Source of the DNA: Prosopocoilus inquinatus
Lineage: Eukaryota; Arthropoda; Insecta; Coleoptera; Lucanidae
Assembly (NCBI GenBank): GCA_036172665.1
Contig: CM069872.1
Coordinates: 40,224,101 to 40,288,100, forward strand
Length of the DNA stretch: 64,000 nt
Reading direction: 5' to 3'
Below, piece after piece: positions 20,136 through 32,500 of this stretch. Position 1 is the first letter of the stretch; every line of letters starts with the position of its first letter. Both the position numbers and the translations under genes were made by a program. Under the pieces are notes generated by a model. That model saw only the letters and a program-made list of their open reading frames with translations, made no database searches and was not told the origin of the DNA.

Positions 20136-22394
20136 TAGAGAGCGGATTTATATGCGAGTAATTTTGATGAAATATGCGCATATATATGCACTAAAAAATG
20201 ATGAAATATGCACATATATATGCACTAAAAATGGCGAAATATGTGCAAGATAGGCCGAACACTTCAAATAATGCAATAACTGGTCTACTGTGTTTTATGG
20301 GCATTCTTATTCAAATAAAAAACATTGTATTTTATACAATTTATTTACATTTATTTGTAAACGCTTATATGAAGGAAGTATGTATATTATGTATGTACAT
20401 TATTAAGTAAATATTATAACGACTAAAAAAATCTTCGATTATAATTTACAACAATGTGTTTTTCCAAGTTCTCTACCAGGAAATTTTGCCTTTTATCTGA
20501 CAAAATATTTTTATAAATTGAAAAACTCCTTTCAACATCCACGGAGGTAATTGGGGCATATTTAAAGTGACTCATAGCTGAAAATTCTACACTTAAGTCA
20601 ATTTCAAAGTTTCCATTCAAAATTTCGTAAATTTCCTCAAGGGTTTTGAAGCCGCTATTTTTATCTAAAACGGATAAACATTTTTTATTTACTGAACTGC
20701 CGATTTTACCTGGAACTTTTGAAATATTCTCTTTAAATTCTTTAAGAATTTTAACGGATTCTATTAAAGACATTTTCGGTTTTTCTAAATTGTTTATAGT
20801 TTGTATTACAAAACTGTAATGCATTTTGATGAAGTTCAGTTGATTTGCCAATGAAGTTTTTGTTACAATATTTTGTGCCTTTGCAATAGTAGCACTATCT
20901 TGGGCATTAAACTCTACAACCAATTCCTTAATTGCTACAAAATGTTCAGCATAAAACATTGCCGCTTCCAACCAAGTTCCCCACCTAGTCAACACTGGTT
21001 CGGGAGGTAAAGGTACATTCGGCAATTTTTCCTTGTACAACTGAACTCGTAGGGGACTTTTGACAAATATTTTTTTAATGGTACTAATTAGTAGATTTAC
21101 ATCAGAAAATTCACATCTAATATGTTCAGCTACTCTGTTACATCCATGAGCTAAACAACTCACGTGAACTAAATTTTTATAAATTGTTTTAAATTGCTGC
21201 CCGGCTTTAACCATGTAAGGGGCAGCATCTGATACCATAAGTAAAATTTTTTCAGTAGGAACTACATTAGGTGAGAAAAATTTCATAAAACATTCATTAA
21301 CAGATCTTAAAATACTTAAATGATTAGTTTTCTCTAACTGTGTACAGGGTATTAAATAAGATTCACTAGGTTTATCTTCCCGCAAAGACCCTATTAACAA
21401 ATTTACAATGTAACGCCCACAAGAATCAGTAGTTTCATCCACAATAAATAAATATATTGATTTTCTACGATTTTCTTGACTTCTTTTAGAGTATCGTTGT
21501 AGATGCGAGGCACGTAATTTTTTCTTAACGTACTTTCTTCGGGAACATTTTTCTTGGTATATTTTTCCAAAAAACTTTTAAAAATAGAATTTTGCAGTTT
21601 TTTCAAAGGTATGTTTGCACAAATCATCGCCTCGCATAAATCAGCATTAAATTCTTGTTGTTCATTAGATGAAGTCATCAACGACGGTCCACTATCTAAG
21701 GGTAATTGAAATGTTTTCGATTCATTCATCTTCTTGCATTTTGACTTGTGTAGTTCTGTCCCGACATGTTGTGTGACCGAAAATTTTCGTTGGGTTGGTA
21801 TCTACAACAAGAACTTGAATTTTTTTAAACTGTCTGAATTTTCAATATTCAAGAACCAAGCATATATTTACCTAAGGAGGAAGAAAACAAACTTAAAACT
21901 TACCATTTTACTACAGGCTTTACAGAATACGCTTCCATTGGTGTAAGCAAGCTCGGGATAGCTTCTGATCCAGGAATTAACCAGGCTCGAATTGTCTTTC
22001 GGCATATTGCACTTCTCACAAACAAAAATACTTTTACGGAAGAACTAAACGTTCGCAGCAATAACCGACTAATAATCCGTGAAGAAGTGATGAAACAATA
22101 TTCCAAACATGAACGCCCCACCGCATCGTTAAAAAAGTACTTGGAAATCCCTAATTCACTACTTGGAAAATTCTGCCTGCTTAAGCCCAAGAAGGGTGCA
22201 AACTAGACCCTAATTAATGCAACAACATGTTCTGACGAATTAAGAATTCAGGAAAAAATTTACTCACTTCGACACAAATTCTTTCAAATATGCATATATA
22301 TGCACGTTTTTAAGAAATATGCGAAAATTGAACAAAATGCTCAAATATGCAAAATATGCATGCAATATGCATTTAGCATAGAATCCGCTCTTTA
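20136..22394 (-). mobile_element. hAT-superfamily transposon, full-length with 8-bp target duplication
   Basis: Flanked by perfect CTGATAAG duplications at 20128-20135 and 22395-22402, the 8-bp size diagnostic of hAT elements. Terminal inverted repeats: TAGAGAGCGGATTTATATGC at the left and, inverted, TAAAGAGCGGATTCTATGC at the right. Subterminal regions are rich in ATATGCA motifs (ATATATGCAC, AAATATGC) on both sides, likely transposase binding sites. It contains one transposase gene on the minus strand, now mutated. Confidence 0.92.
20423..22005 (-). pseudogene. hAT transposase with BED zinc finger, frameshifted
   Basis: Exon 1 (21904-22005) starts MPKDNSSLVN and ends in FCKACSKM at a GT donor. 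Exon 2 begins after a TAG acceptor near 21803 and supplies SVTQHVGTELHKSKC, completing a C2H2 BED-type zinc finger. Then follow the FNADLCEAMICANIPLKKLQ region, DETTDSCGRYIV, a DUF659-like ribonuclease-H core with SDAAPYMV, an internal helical domain, and the C-terminal hAT dimerisation block VDVERSFSIYKNILSD. Frameshifts occur near 21445, just before DETTDS, and apparently in a T-run near 21785 in the finger. It binds its own transposon ends when intact. The 339-codon C-terminal part alone remains open (20423-21442). Confidence 0.85.
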
Positions 22395-22409
22395 CTGATA
22401 AGGAACAAA

Positions 22410-22549
22410 TAAAATTATTTGCCGTTCGGACTTCGAGCATTTAAGTAGAAATGAATTTTGTCGTCATAATCGCATATTAATGAAATAAAATGCAAATTTT
22501 TGCGAAACGAAATCAAAACAACAAAGGCTGTTAGGCACGAGGACAATTG
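22410..22549. other. short intergenic spacer
   Basis: Unique-looking AT-rich DNA between the hAT target duplication and the SINE. Confidence 0.4.
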
Positions 22550-22705
22550 TTTCCATAAGACTACAACAGAGCTTAAAGTTGAACTACGGTCTGGCAATCG
22601 CAAAGTCGTTGGTTCGAACGACGCTCGAATTAATTCTGGAGAATGGTCGGTATTCATTTCAGGTACTCTTTGAGTGCTGCGGATACAATTCGACACCAAG
22701 CTGAT
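22550..22705 (+). mobile_element. tRNA-derived SINE, plus-strand copy
   Basis: The head contains GGCAATCGCAAAGTCGTTGG with a Pol III B-box-like GGTTCGAAC. The body GGTCGGTATTCATTTCAGGT continues to AATTCGACACC. The same head and body recur in reverse orientation at 33.65-33.80 kb, which supports a SINE family. Confidence 0.65.
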
Positions 22706-24000
22706 GACTTAATACCCCGTTGGCTAACTATCACAGATTAAAAAAAACCTATAAAGAAGTAACTATATACATAAAAAACAATAAAAATTGAAGATTAAAG
22801 TGTTCACTTAAAAAAAGAATCTGAAGAAATTTCAAAATAAAAATGGCATATAGTAAATCACATTACATATTTGAATATTATAATATTTTAACTGCATCTT
22901 CATCACTTATTTCAATATCAGTCTCCATTTGCTCATTTCTTCATCAGTGTAAGTATCTGAACTTGATTGGACCTCTTCACTGTTTACAGTTACAACTTAT
23001 TTCTTGTTTTTTTTGTGAGGATATAGCCATAAGCACTGAAGGACCTTATATTTTTATTTTACGTGAAGTATTTTTCCAAAAGCAGTACACGCACATACCC
23101 TTATTTGCACGTACATATCTGCGACTGTCATTTATCAAAATGACGGTCATTTATTAAAACGATTGTCATGTATCGTTCACAAGGTCATTTTAAAATGACC
23201 AATCATTGTGACGTGACCGTCATTTTTATTGTGACCACTGTCATGACCGATGTCATTTAAGGAACTTACATCACTACTTAGGAGTCATAAACTCAAGAAC
23301 ATACGAATTCAGAGAACATTTTTTTAAAGAATCCAACTCCTTAAGAAAGAACTCTGCGACTAAGAAACTTGTGAATAAATCAAATACCCTTAGCACCAGG
23401 AATAGTTAATGCAAAGGAAAATTGAACGTAAGGTTTAGATGAACGACAAATTTTTAGATGATTTTAAAAACAGGCAGCTATTACATTTCTTCGAATAAAT
23501 TTCGAGGGGCGAGAAGTTATTTTTCTACATTTTTAGGCTTTTTGGTACGAAGTCCTAAATTCACTCTCAACCTTCGACCCCGTTAAGGACAACTAATAAA
23601 CTTAATCCATCCATCTCTAGCTCTGTTGATTTTTTTTGATATTTCCAAAATACTCTAATAATTTCCAAACAAGAAAGTGGTACCTGTTTATTTCTTTTTC
23701 ACACTCATGTTTTTAACTACTAGTTATCAATTCTAAGACGCTTTGGTTTAAAGACTCTTGCCTAGTCTGTAAAAGTAATTCCAGGCTTTCGTCTTATGAA
23801 AGATTACTCGATCTCTGACTTCTATCCACAATCAAAAATCTGATGCAATTGCCAAAATCTTTAAGAATCAGAATATTGATTGAAATAATAAAATAAAAAT
23901 AAAGAAACGCGCCTAGTTTCGTTTTGAGGAGCATGCTAGTTAAAAAAGAAACTATTTAAATTTTAGTTAATTAAATTAATGAAAATTATGTTTGCTATGG
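22706..24000. other. intergenic DNA
   Basis: AT-rich. 23.12-23.26 kb holds several degenerate copies of TGACGGTCATTT in both orientations, probably a decayed hairpin element. No gene recognised. Confidence 0.4.
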
Positions 24001-24002
24001 CA

Positions 24003-24295
24003 AAAGCTTTTGAATCGTTAAAGTTTCTTACTAATCGATATCTTATAATAGTTAAGGCTTTTGTGATGTATTGTACAGTCGCGATCATGCTAATCGAAAC
24101 CAATGGACAGTTCTGTGATCAGATTTTGAATCGTAATTAAAAGTTTCTGCTAATCGATGATATCTTATAATAGTTAAAGTTTTTGTGGTATTATACAGTC
24201 GCGATCAAGCTAATTGAAACCAATCGACAGTTCTGTAATCAGTTATTGAATCGTAAGTAATAAGTTTCCGCTAGTCGATGATATCTTATAATAGT
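24003..24295. repeat. ~120-bp tandem repeat, about 2.4 units
   Basis: Units start near 24009, 24127 and 24246 with TTTTGAATCGT or TATTGAATCGT, each containing ACAGTCGCGATCA.GCTAAT and GACAGTTCTGT. The ACAGTCGC motif is also the terminus of the MITE at 24483, so the array may derive from that element. Confidence 0.75.
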
Positions 24296-24416
24296 AATCA
24301 ATTCTATAACTGAGCTGCAGTCAGAAAAGGTTAATAGTAATACTCTTTTAAAGTTCAACTTTAAAAGAGTATTACTATCAATCTTTTTCGACTGCAGCCC
24401 AGTTATAGAATTGATT
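24296..24416. repeat. near-perfect 121-bp palindrome
   Basis: AATCAATTCTATAACTGAG at the left is inverted at the right end, and the arms pair to the centre AAAGTTCAACTTT with only a few mismatches. Expected to extrude as a cruciform or be a very young hairpin MITE. Confidence 0.9.
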
Positions 24417-24482
24417 CCTTAATTGATCTATCGTGATCATACTTCACTCTTATAATATTTAATGTTCTTGTTATATATTGTA

Positions 24483-24598
24483 CAGTCGCAATCAAACTAA
24501 TCGAAATCGATTGACAGTTCTGTAAGTTTATAACCAGCGTCAATAAGGGCGCAGGAAGCTTACTGCGCCGGCGGTCTCGATTAGGATGATCGCGACTG
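24483..24598. mobile_element. short MITE with CAGTCGC ends and TA duplication
   Basis: 116 bp flanked by TA on both sides. Ends CAGTCGCAATCAAACTAATC and, inverted, CAGTCGCGATCATCCTAATC. Tc1/mariner-type by its TA target. Confidence 0.75.
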
Positions 24599-24600
24599 TA

Positions 24601-25165
24601 CATAATTAATATATACATAATCAATGTTTTAATTGAACCGTAAGTGTTTACATTTTTGAATCTACCAGTCTTAGACTGACTATTGTTTTTATTTTTTTAC
24701 AGCGGCTGTTATTACGTAAATTTACCCCAAATCTTAAGATGGTTTGTAGTTTATCCGATTTTGATTTAATCTGAGGTAAAATCTTTTTTAATTATTATTT
24801 GATACAATCTTACTGTTATACCTTTTAGGCTCTGATGAAGGTTCAGAATAAAAATCGAAACTGGTCAGCTGAATGATATAGAATCTTTTTTTTTGTCCTA
24901 AAAACCCGATCAACTACCACGTTTTCAAAATTAATAAACAGGACGCCAATTTCATTTATATACATAATGTCAATAGGGAAGAATTTGTCCGGATACAAAA
25001 AGGATTGGAAGAATTGATACCTTCATTCAAAAAATACATTATAACTAATAATTTTGGAACCAGAGCCGAGGCTATCTTTACTTAAAATTATGCGCATCGA
25101 AGATAAAAACTGCAAATTGCATTGTTTTCCAAATTATCTACCTGAAGAGGCCGTTTAATAAAATG
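24601..25165. other. intergenic DNA
   Basis: No gene assigned. 24.91-25.08 kb has a plus-strand open stretch containing EEFVRIQKGLEELIPSF that could be a relic of a transposon-encoded protein, but I cannot place it. Confidence 0.3.
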
Positions 25166-25169
25166 TATA

Positions 25170-25560
25170 ACAAATTTTATTATAAATCGTTTTTGATTGC
25201 AGTGAAAACCTCGAGCAGCCTCTGTACAGCTGTTTCAGCCCTGCTTGGGGCTTCGTCAGTGGAGACGTAGCTCGACATTCCCACTGCAAGCAATATCGAG
25301 CTACGTCTCTGCTGACGAAGCCCCAAGCAGGGCTGAAACAGCTGTACAGAGGCTGCACGAGGTTTTCACTGCAATCAAAAACGATTTGTAACAAAATTTC
25401 TTAAAACTTTCATTATGCTTTGACAGCAAGCATGGCCGCCTTGCATGGGGGACATATTAGGAGCAAATCCCGCTTCAATTTGTCTATCCTACTGCAATGT
25501 CAGGTCAAAAAGCGATCGTAAGATGTCACTGTTTTGTCTGTTCAAAATGTATAACGTTTA
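25170..25560. repeat. foldback arrangement of the 312-bp repeat family
   Basis: 25170-25398 is a hairpin with ~110-bp arms, each containing CAGCCTCTGTACAGCTGTTT or its inverse. 25420-25560 continues in plus orientation with AGCAAGCATGGCCGCCTTGC and ends at the AGCGAT.GTAAGATGTC edge seen in the 47-48 kb array. Confidence 0.85.
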
Positions 25561-26562
25561 GTAAGTGAAATTAGGAAATGTAGAGCGTCAAATGTAATTT
25601 CTTGTACCAAATTCTTGGGACCACTACTATGCTTTCTACTTAAGAAATACTGTGATATTTGAACTGATTTATCCCGAATCTATTTTCTGCGAGTATTCAC
25701 GGCCATTTATTAAAGTGAAGTCTATGTTCCAAATCTATAAGTATAATTGCCAAAGTTGTTAATTTGAAACATCCTGTATTTCGAATTTTAAATCGCATTT
25801 ATTTTTCATTGCACAGTATTAAGAAATTTTGTGTGGGAAAACGCTTCATGCTCCGCCTATCACGTCTGCTTTTATTGTGGTAATTCTTTTTTGTTTTATC
25901 ACACATTTTCCAGTTCCTTTGATTCTCTCCTCACCTCCAGTTAAGATTAGGTGGCGCTTATTTATTAACAAGGTAGCAATTTAATGTAAAGTCTTTAATT
26001 ATAAATAGCAAACAGCTAGGCAGCACTATTCATATAACTGGTAAAAATATCTATTTGCTTTTTATCTGTTATTTTGATAACTGCTACCAACTTGATACCG
26101 GCAACTGAAGATACTTCTCCTTTATGTCAGTTACCCGGGCAACCAGTTTTGCACACTTGAAGCATAAAATTTAATGGAAAACTGGTTCCGAACACCTTCA
26201 ACTCGTCTAACGGGAGATTTTTTTAATTTTATATTGGAGTAAGCCACGGTTTTGATAAAGTTTGTTAGCAATTCTGATTCTGACTGAAGTTTAGATTTAA
26301 ATCACAGAATTGTCAGATAATTCAAATTTAATTAATTAAGGCCTAGTTCTTTCATTAAAACTTACTTTAACTGTTAGTTTATAAAAGTCATAACTTACTC
26401 CAATTAAAAATTTTAAAAATGACCTGTTACTAATGCCTCATTTTTGTATTTTTTTAGGGGGCTTGTATTCAAAATTATTGCAAGTATTCCTTAATTTAAA
26501 AAGAACGAATCAGTTATTTGATTTTAATTAATATAAAAATGTGCAATTTTTTGATGTTTAAT
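25561..26562. other. AT-rich region downstream of gene 5
   Basis: No gene or clear repeat recognised. Confidence 0.4.
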
Positions 26563-29500
26563 TTAAAAATAGAAAATTTCTTGAAGTGGAACCCGGTCGG
26601 TGAAAGCCTTCACTATCGTCAGGGCAGCATCCCTTAACCCGTACATCACGGAAGGTGCAATAACTTTAGCCAGAATTCTCCAGTTTTTATTCAAATATTG
26701 ATTCGCATCTTCCTCTGCAAAAAAAAACAACGATATAAAACATCAAAAATCATCAGTGAAAGAAAAAAAAACTTACCCAAAAGCTCACCCGCCACAAATA
26801 AATTAGCCAGAGAATACTGCGCTCCCTTTATATCGTAGGTCACCTTGAGTTCCTTCGTTTGTAAATAAACTGTGCCATTCCTTTGTGTTCTTTCGAGTTG
26901 CCATAAAAGATTGCAGAATACATCGGCTGTCAAGATTCAGTAAAAGCGAGTAAGGAATTAAGGTACGAACGTACCGAAGATGGCTCGCTGTTCACCCTCG
27001 ATGTTTAGGTCGCGCTTGATGTAAAACAAACGTACAGTTTTAAATAGAACCATGCATATCGAAGATGAATGGAATAGCAGCGCGCATCTTTGAGGTGCAC
27101 AATTCTATTTAAAACTATAAGTTTATTTTACATCGAGGTGATATGGCGGTATCGAGCGCGATCTAAACATTGAGGGTGGACAGCGACGCATCTTCGGCAT
27201 GTTCGTACCCTTAGATTATAAATTTGTTTCACTCGAAGGATAATAACTTACTAAATGCAATGTACGCCAATCCACTTCCACTTACAGATAAATCGCCTAC
27301 CTTACCATCAATATCGTAATAACCATAAACATTCAACTGATGGAAATAAGCGGTTCCATTATCTGCTTTAGTGCTACGATTTAATCTGAAATTTTTTTTT
27401 CATTTAAGTAAAGGCCAATAAAAGATTCACCCAGATCAAACTTAACCTGGAAAAGACGTAACGCACGTCTTCTAAGTACCCAGCGCTGACCTGAACAAGA
27501 TTGAATTTGAAGCTCGAGTTGGACGGTGAATGCACGTCTGGTATTTTGAAAAGCGACAGTGGTGGAAGATCGAAATCTTTATTGCCTGAGAGAGAAATAC
27601 GAGTCCTTGAACTTTATTATGTAAATTTATTTAATCCAGACGAAGCTGAATCAATATGATGAATAATGAAACCATGCAGAAAGGTAAGTTAGTCCTTACC
27701 TTTGACTAGTTTTGGTATTACGAGATTCGCACCATCTGAGATACATTGACCTAGGTGAGAGTCGTTGAAGCTGCATTTGTGAAAGTAGCTGGCTAAAGAG
27801 AAAATTAACGTATTTTAAAGAACTTCAGGTTTACTTTACTGTGTAATTTGTGGAATTAAATTCCTCTGTAGTTTACATTAAATGGTTAGATACAATTAAA
27901 ATTATAATTAAAATCAAGATTGGATTAATGTGTCTTTTACAAATCACAAAGCATATTGGTTCCAATTAATTGTTATTTCCCGAAATATAATTATTATTGT
28001 TCGTAGAGTCCCTCGCTTGCTTGCTAAACATAACTTAAAAATAATTAATGTTTTATATTACCCTTAATGTACTATATCCGCCAAAAAAAGCTGAGACACG
28101 TAATATGTCCTACTGTAAATACAACGACGTATTTTTACATCACCATAGAAACAAGCTCTAAATAGCAAGGCAAATGGCTTAAAGTTGCATTCAAACTAAT
28201 AAAATAACTCAAAATGCATTCAAAGAGTTGTCCCAGATTTTTTTGGCGGGCATAGTACTTTGGCTCTTCATCAGAAGCCAATACAACACCGAATCACTAA
28301 GTCACTGCGACGTACTCATTTCTACTAATCACTAGCTAACTGCCGAATTAATAATGAATACTCCTAACTAATAATGAATTACAAATGAATATATTATCAA
28401 TACTAATCGACTTACTAATGAATGCATTAAACTACAAATTTCCCCTTTTTATCCTATCTACTAGTGCCGGATGCCACAGAGTGTGTTTTCTTTCCCAAAG
28501 TTCGACGTATCAGAATAGTCAGCGTTTCGTCGAAAACACATGAGTGAGTTTCACGAAAGACTTGTTAATCAGCTATTAATTTAATTCTCTGATTAAGGAA
28601 CGTCATTGAACGAAGATTTGAAACAACCAATTATATTACGTATTATTTCATCCAAACAATCACAGGCTTTAATCACGCTGTTAAATTAATCGGTGATTAA
28701 ATAATTGTTGTGAAAGTAGGGGTCAATAAGCGAGCACGTTGATTTTTTTTTGAATGAAACATGATCTACTGGTTAGCACTTTAAGTTCAACCGACTTGGA
28801 TTTAATTTATCAGTATGACGTTAAAATGTTAACTTTGCGTACGTCCCATTGTTAACTTTGCGTACGTCCCATTGACCGAAAAGATCTTTGAATTGGAAGC
28901 TAAGCAGGAGTCGGCAATTCGTGCTAGACAATATCCGCAGTGATCGAGCCTGAATTAAACCTAAAACTTCACGTATTAATTTTTTTTGTAAAAGCAAAAT
29001 TAAAAACGAATTTAGAATATAATTTTTCAAATATGACAGGAAACAAATTTAAATTAAGTTATATTTGATATTAGGTTATTTTATTTTAGTGCTACTTCTC
29101 GTATGCGCAACGTATTCCCTCCAGAAGGGAGTTAAAATAATTTATTTGTAAATGAATTGCGTAAATAGTATTAAGTTAAGGACACCACAAGTAATATCTG
29201 TTTTATAACTATAATGTTGATAGCTTTCAGACGAAGATATCAACCGATAATGAAAGATATTGATGTCTGATGAAAGCATGTAAAAGTCTTAGCTCGTTTG
29301 ACACCAAAAAAATTTCATATAAAATCCTACACAAAAGAGATAGCTGACCACGCGAAAACATTCACTTTTAGATCCAGATTATGATCAGACTTAGGACAAT
29401 TTCGGGAGTTATGGTTATGGTTAGGCAATATGAGACCAATGCGCATTGCATACGTAGCCATAGTAACGCCGCGAAATGTCGTAAGTCTGATTATGATAAT

Positions 29501-32500
29501 AAGTCAGAAAAGGATGGTATTTTAATAAAATTTCAAGATTTGGACGAAATAATAGTTTTACATTTCTCTTACTAACTAGAGGACTGATATTTGTAATCAG
29601 GATTTAGAAAAAAATACATTGAAATTCTTATACAATGTATTTATAATTAGTCGCACCCCCTGTGTTCAATTACCCCTAGTTTAGCTGTTGTAGGTATTCT
29701 AACAAGCGTTTATTTATTTAAATCTCAATTTAATTAAACTTTATTATTCATACTGTAAAAATGAACTTTGAAAAATATATCTTGCTTCTTGAACGAAGAT
29801 GTAACTACAACGGTATGGGTTGTCATTTTAAAAAAATATTAGATAGCTTTTTAATACTTCATAGATCACGTGGGATACAAGACTAAATGAAGACTCGATA
29901 TGAAAAAAGATGAAATACTAAACTTACAAGAAAAATGTGAATCTGAAAATGAGAGACAACCAGAATAATTTTCATTAGAAGAACCAACGTAATCTTACGT
30001 AGGAAGAAATAGAAAGAAAAAAAGAAAGCCTCACTATGACTGGAAATCTTAAACTTTACAATTTATTTTCCTAGTTTACGATTGGTAATAATTTAGAGTA
30101 ACGGCTCCCACAGGGAAAAGAAGATTCACTTTTATTCAGACTTACGTGACCAAAATAACAAACAAACTAAAGGCCTTCAACGATGTGTCACAGCCGTTGA
30201 TACAAGAGCCAGAAATGGGTATCTAAGATCGACCCTCAAAATATCAAATTATGTTGGCAACGATGAAAACTAAAAATGGCTAACACATCTCATCGACATC
30301 AAAATCTGTAATAATCAAGATTTCATTTTGTCCGAGCTCACAAAAATTTTGAAAGCTTTCAAAAATAACAAATTTGATATTGCCGTAAAACCGCTTTAAA
30401 TATGAACGAAGAACTAAAATTAAAATCATTGCTGACTCCAACAATGGTTTAACAACACGAGAAATTACAGACTGAAAGAGCATCATAAGATCTACAGAGT
30501 AGTCGGTTCTGGTCGAAAAAGAGCTTCAACTGCGAATTCAAGACCAGCGACTTATATATGTGCTTAGAGAAAATTCATTTTCTTTTGCTGAAAATTGCGT
30601 TAACACCAGCAACTTCCCTGAATCGGATTTTACAGCCCGTCGAAGGATTAAAGAAACTAATCTACGATGTTTCAAGACGGCCAAAAAAGTTCCGTTAAAC
30701 CAAAAACACACAGAAGGTCGTCTGAGATACGCACTTGAGCATTAGGCATTTGAGAGAGACTTTTGGAATAATGTCTTTTTTACAGATGAAAAGCTCTTTA
30801 AGAGTAAAAAAATGGTACAAGAGGGCAGGATTTGATGACAATTCTATAAACAGTATGGAAAGTTGGATCTCGATTTATGGAACTGGTGTTTTGTGGGAAG
30901 TTGATAGAAATTTAAATTCAAATTCTTTCGTGAATATTTTAAATGATCTTATGTTACCTTCCAGAAATACAATTTTTCCAGTTTTTTTTTTATTTTTAAT
31001 ATAGTAAATAATTGGTTACGCGACATAACATGAGGGTGTTGGATTTCTCTTTGAGAAGTCCTGACTTAAATATTACAGAAAATGTAGGGGGGCTAATGCA
31101 GATCAGAATAAAGCGTTTAAATCAAAGACCTAGAAATAGAAAACAGCATACAGAAATTGTTCAAGCAGCATAGAAAAGAATTAACGAAAATTCTTGTTTC
31201 AACCTTTATGCCTCTATTCCGAACAGATTACGGGAAGTCATAAATAGTTTTGGTTCAATGACTAGATATCATTGGTTTTATTATTCTTCTTTGGTTTCAT
31301 TTTTTTTTAATGGAGCTGTTTAACTGTTTAACCTCACTAACAATTATAAAATACTATTGAAATAATTTAATGAAGTCCTTTTTTGACTACTGTACTTAGA
31401 TGAGGAACGATTCCAAAAAGTTACAATTCTTATGAGATGGCTGTAAAAACCAATGGGCAGTGGCGGATTCAGATGACAATCCGGGGCCTCGGAAATCAAT
31501 TTAGCAACAAAATGCGGAACGCATCTAAATTAAAATGAGACCGTAAGAAGTTTTACGAATCTATTTCTGATAACGACGGTGAAGACCTTTGCTTGACTGT
31601 ATGAAAAACTTCATTTTCCAAAACATTTAATGATTATTCCTTTAAGCTAGCAGATATTCTTGTGTCTTCACGAAGTAGTTCCACAGGTAATTTATTCAAA
31701 TTTCGATTAGTAAGTGGAAGTTTTTCTAGGGTTCCCTCTTATTCCCTGTTTCTCACAATCCTTTTTTCGTCTTTTTTTTAAGTACGAACAAATTGTTTAG
31801 TTTGTCTGTTTGATGTTACACGGAAGGATGTCGTAGACTGATTCCATTTGATTGGCAAAACTATTTGACCACGGTGGATGTGAACTTACGTGAGATACAA
31901 TGGTAACTGGCAGATCTTCTACGAGAAATAATCTTTTACTAAACCCATAACGGTCGTTTTAGCTGTGACATCTGGGCCATACATAACAAAAGAATATTTT
32001 GTAAAAGAATCGATTATGATCGACTACATTGAATTTGTGTGGACCAATGCGACGAAGTCAACATGAATCCTCTTCCAGGATTTACTTTTGGACAATGTTC
32101 AAATTTGCGAGGTGGTTTTGGCTCCCGGGTCATTAAAATTTTTATCGATCCTGGGCCCCCAGTATTCGAAGTAGCTTTTTTTTATCATCCCAACCACTCG
32201 CAACGACTTGCGTGATTTCTCAGTGTTTCGTTGGTGGCTGTTTCAGGCCAATTTCAATTAGACTCGCGAATTTCAGATAAAGTTTGATCTTGAGACATAA
32301 CTTGCTAGTTTTGTTTTTCCAAAGCAAAAGAATATAGTTTGATTTGTTCTTTGTGCTTATTTATAATAGGAGAATAATAAAACATTGTTGTAATACTGTG
32401 AATATAAACGTTTTGCTGTATTTAGCCGATAAAGCTCAATTCCCAAATTTTGAATCAAAGTTAAACTACTGCTCTAATCCTATTCTATGTGACGTTAAAC

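Noticed and set aside
20198..20410. 70-codon plus-strand frame with start codon
   Set aside because: Lies in the hAT subterminal region made of ATATGCA repeats and is antisense to the transposase 3' flank.
21900..22206. Plus-strand open stretch that reads like a protein (ends CLLKPKKGAN)
   Set aside because: It is antisense to exon 1 and the 5' region of the hAT transposase, whose BED finger, splice donor and position are well supported; the plus frame has no splice or start context.
28880..28940. 5S rRNA-like core GAAGCTAAGCAG..TCGG
   Set aside because: Only about a dozen bases match; the rest of the expected 5S sequence and its internal promoter are absent.
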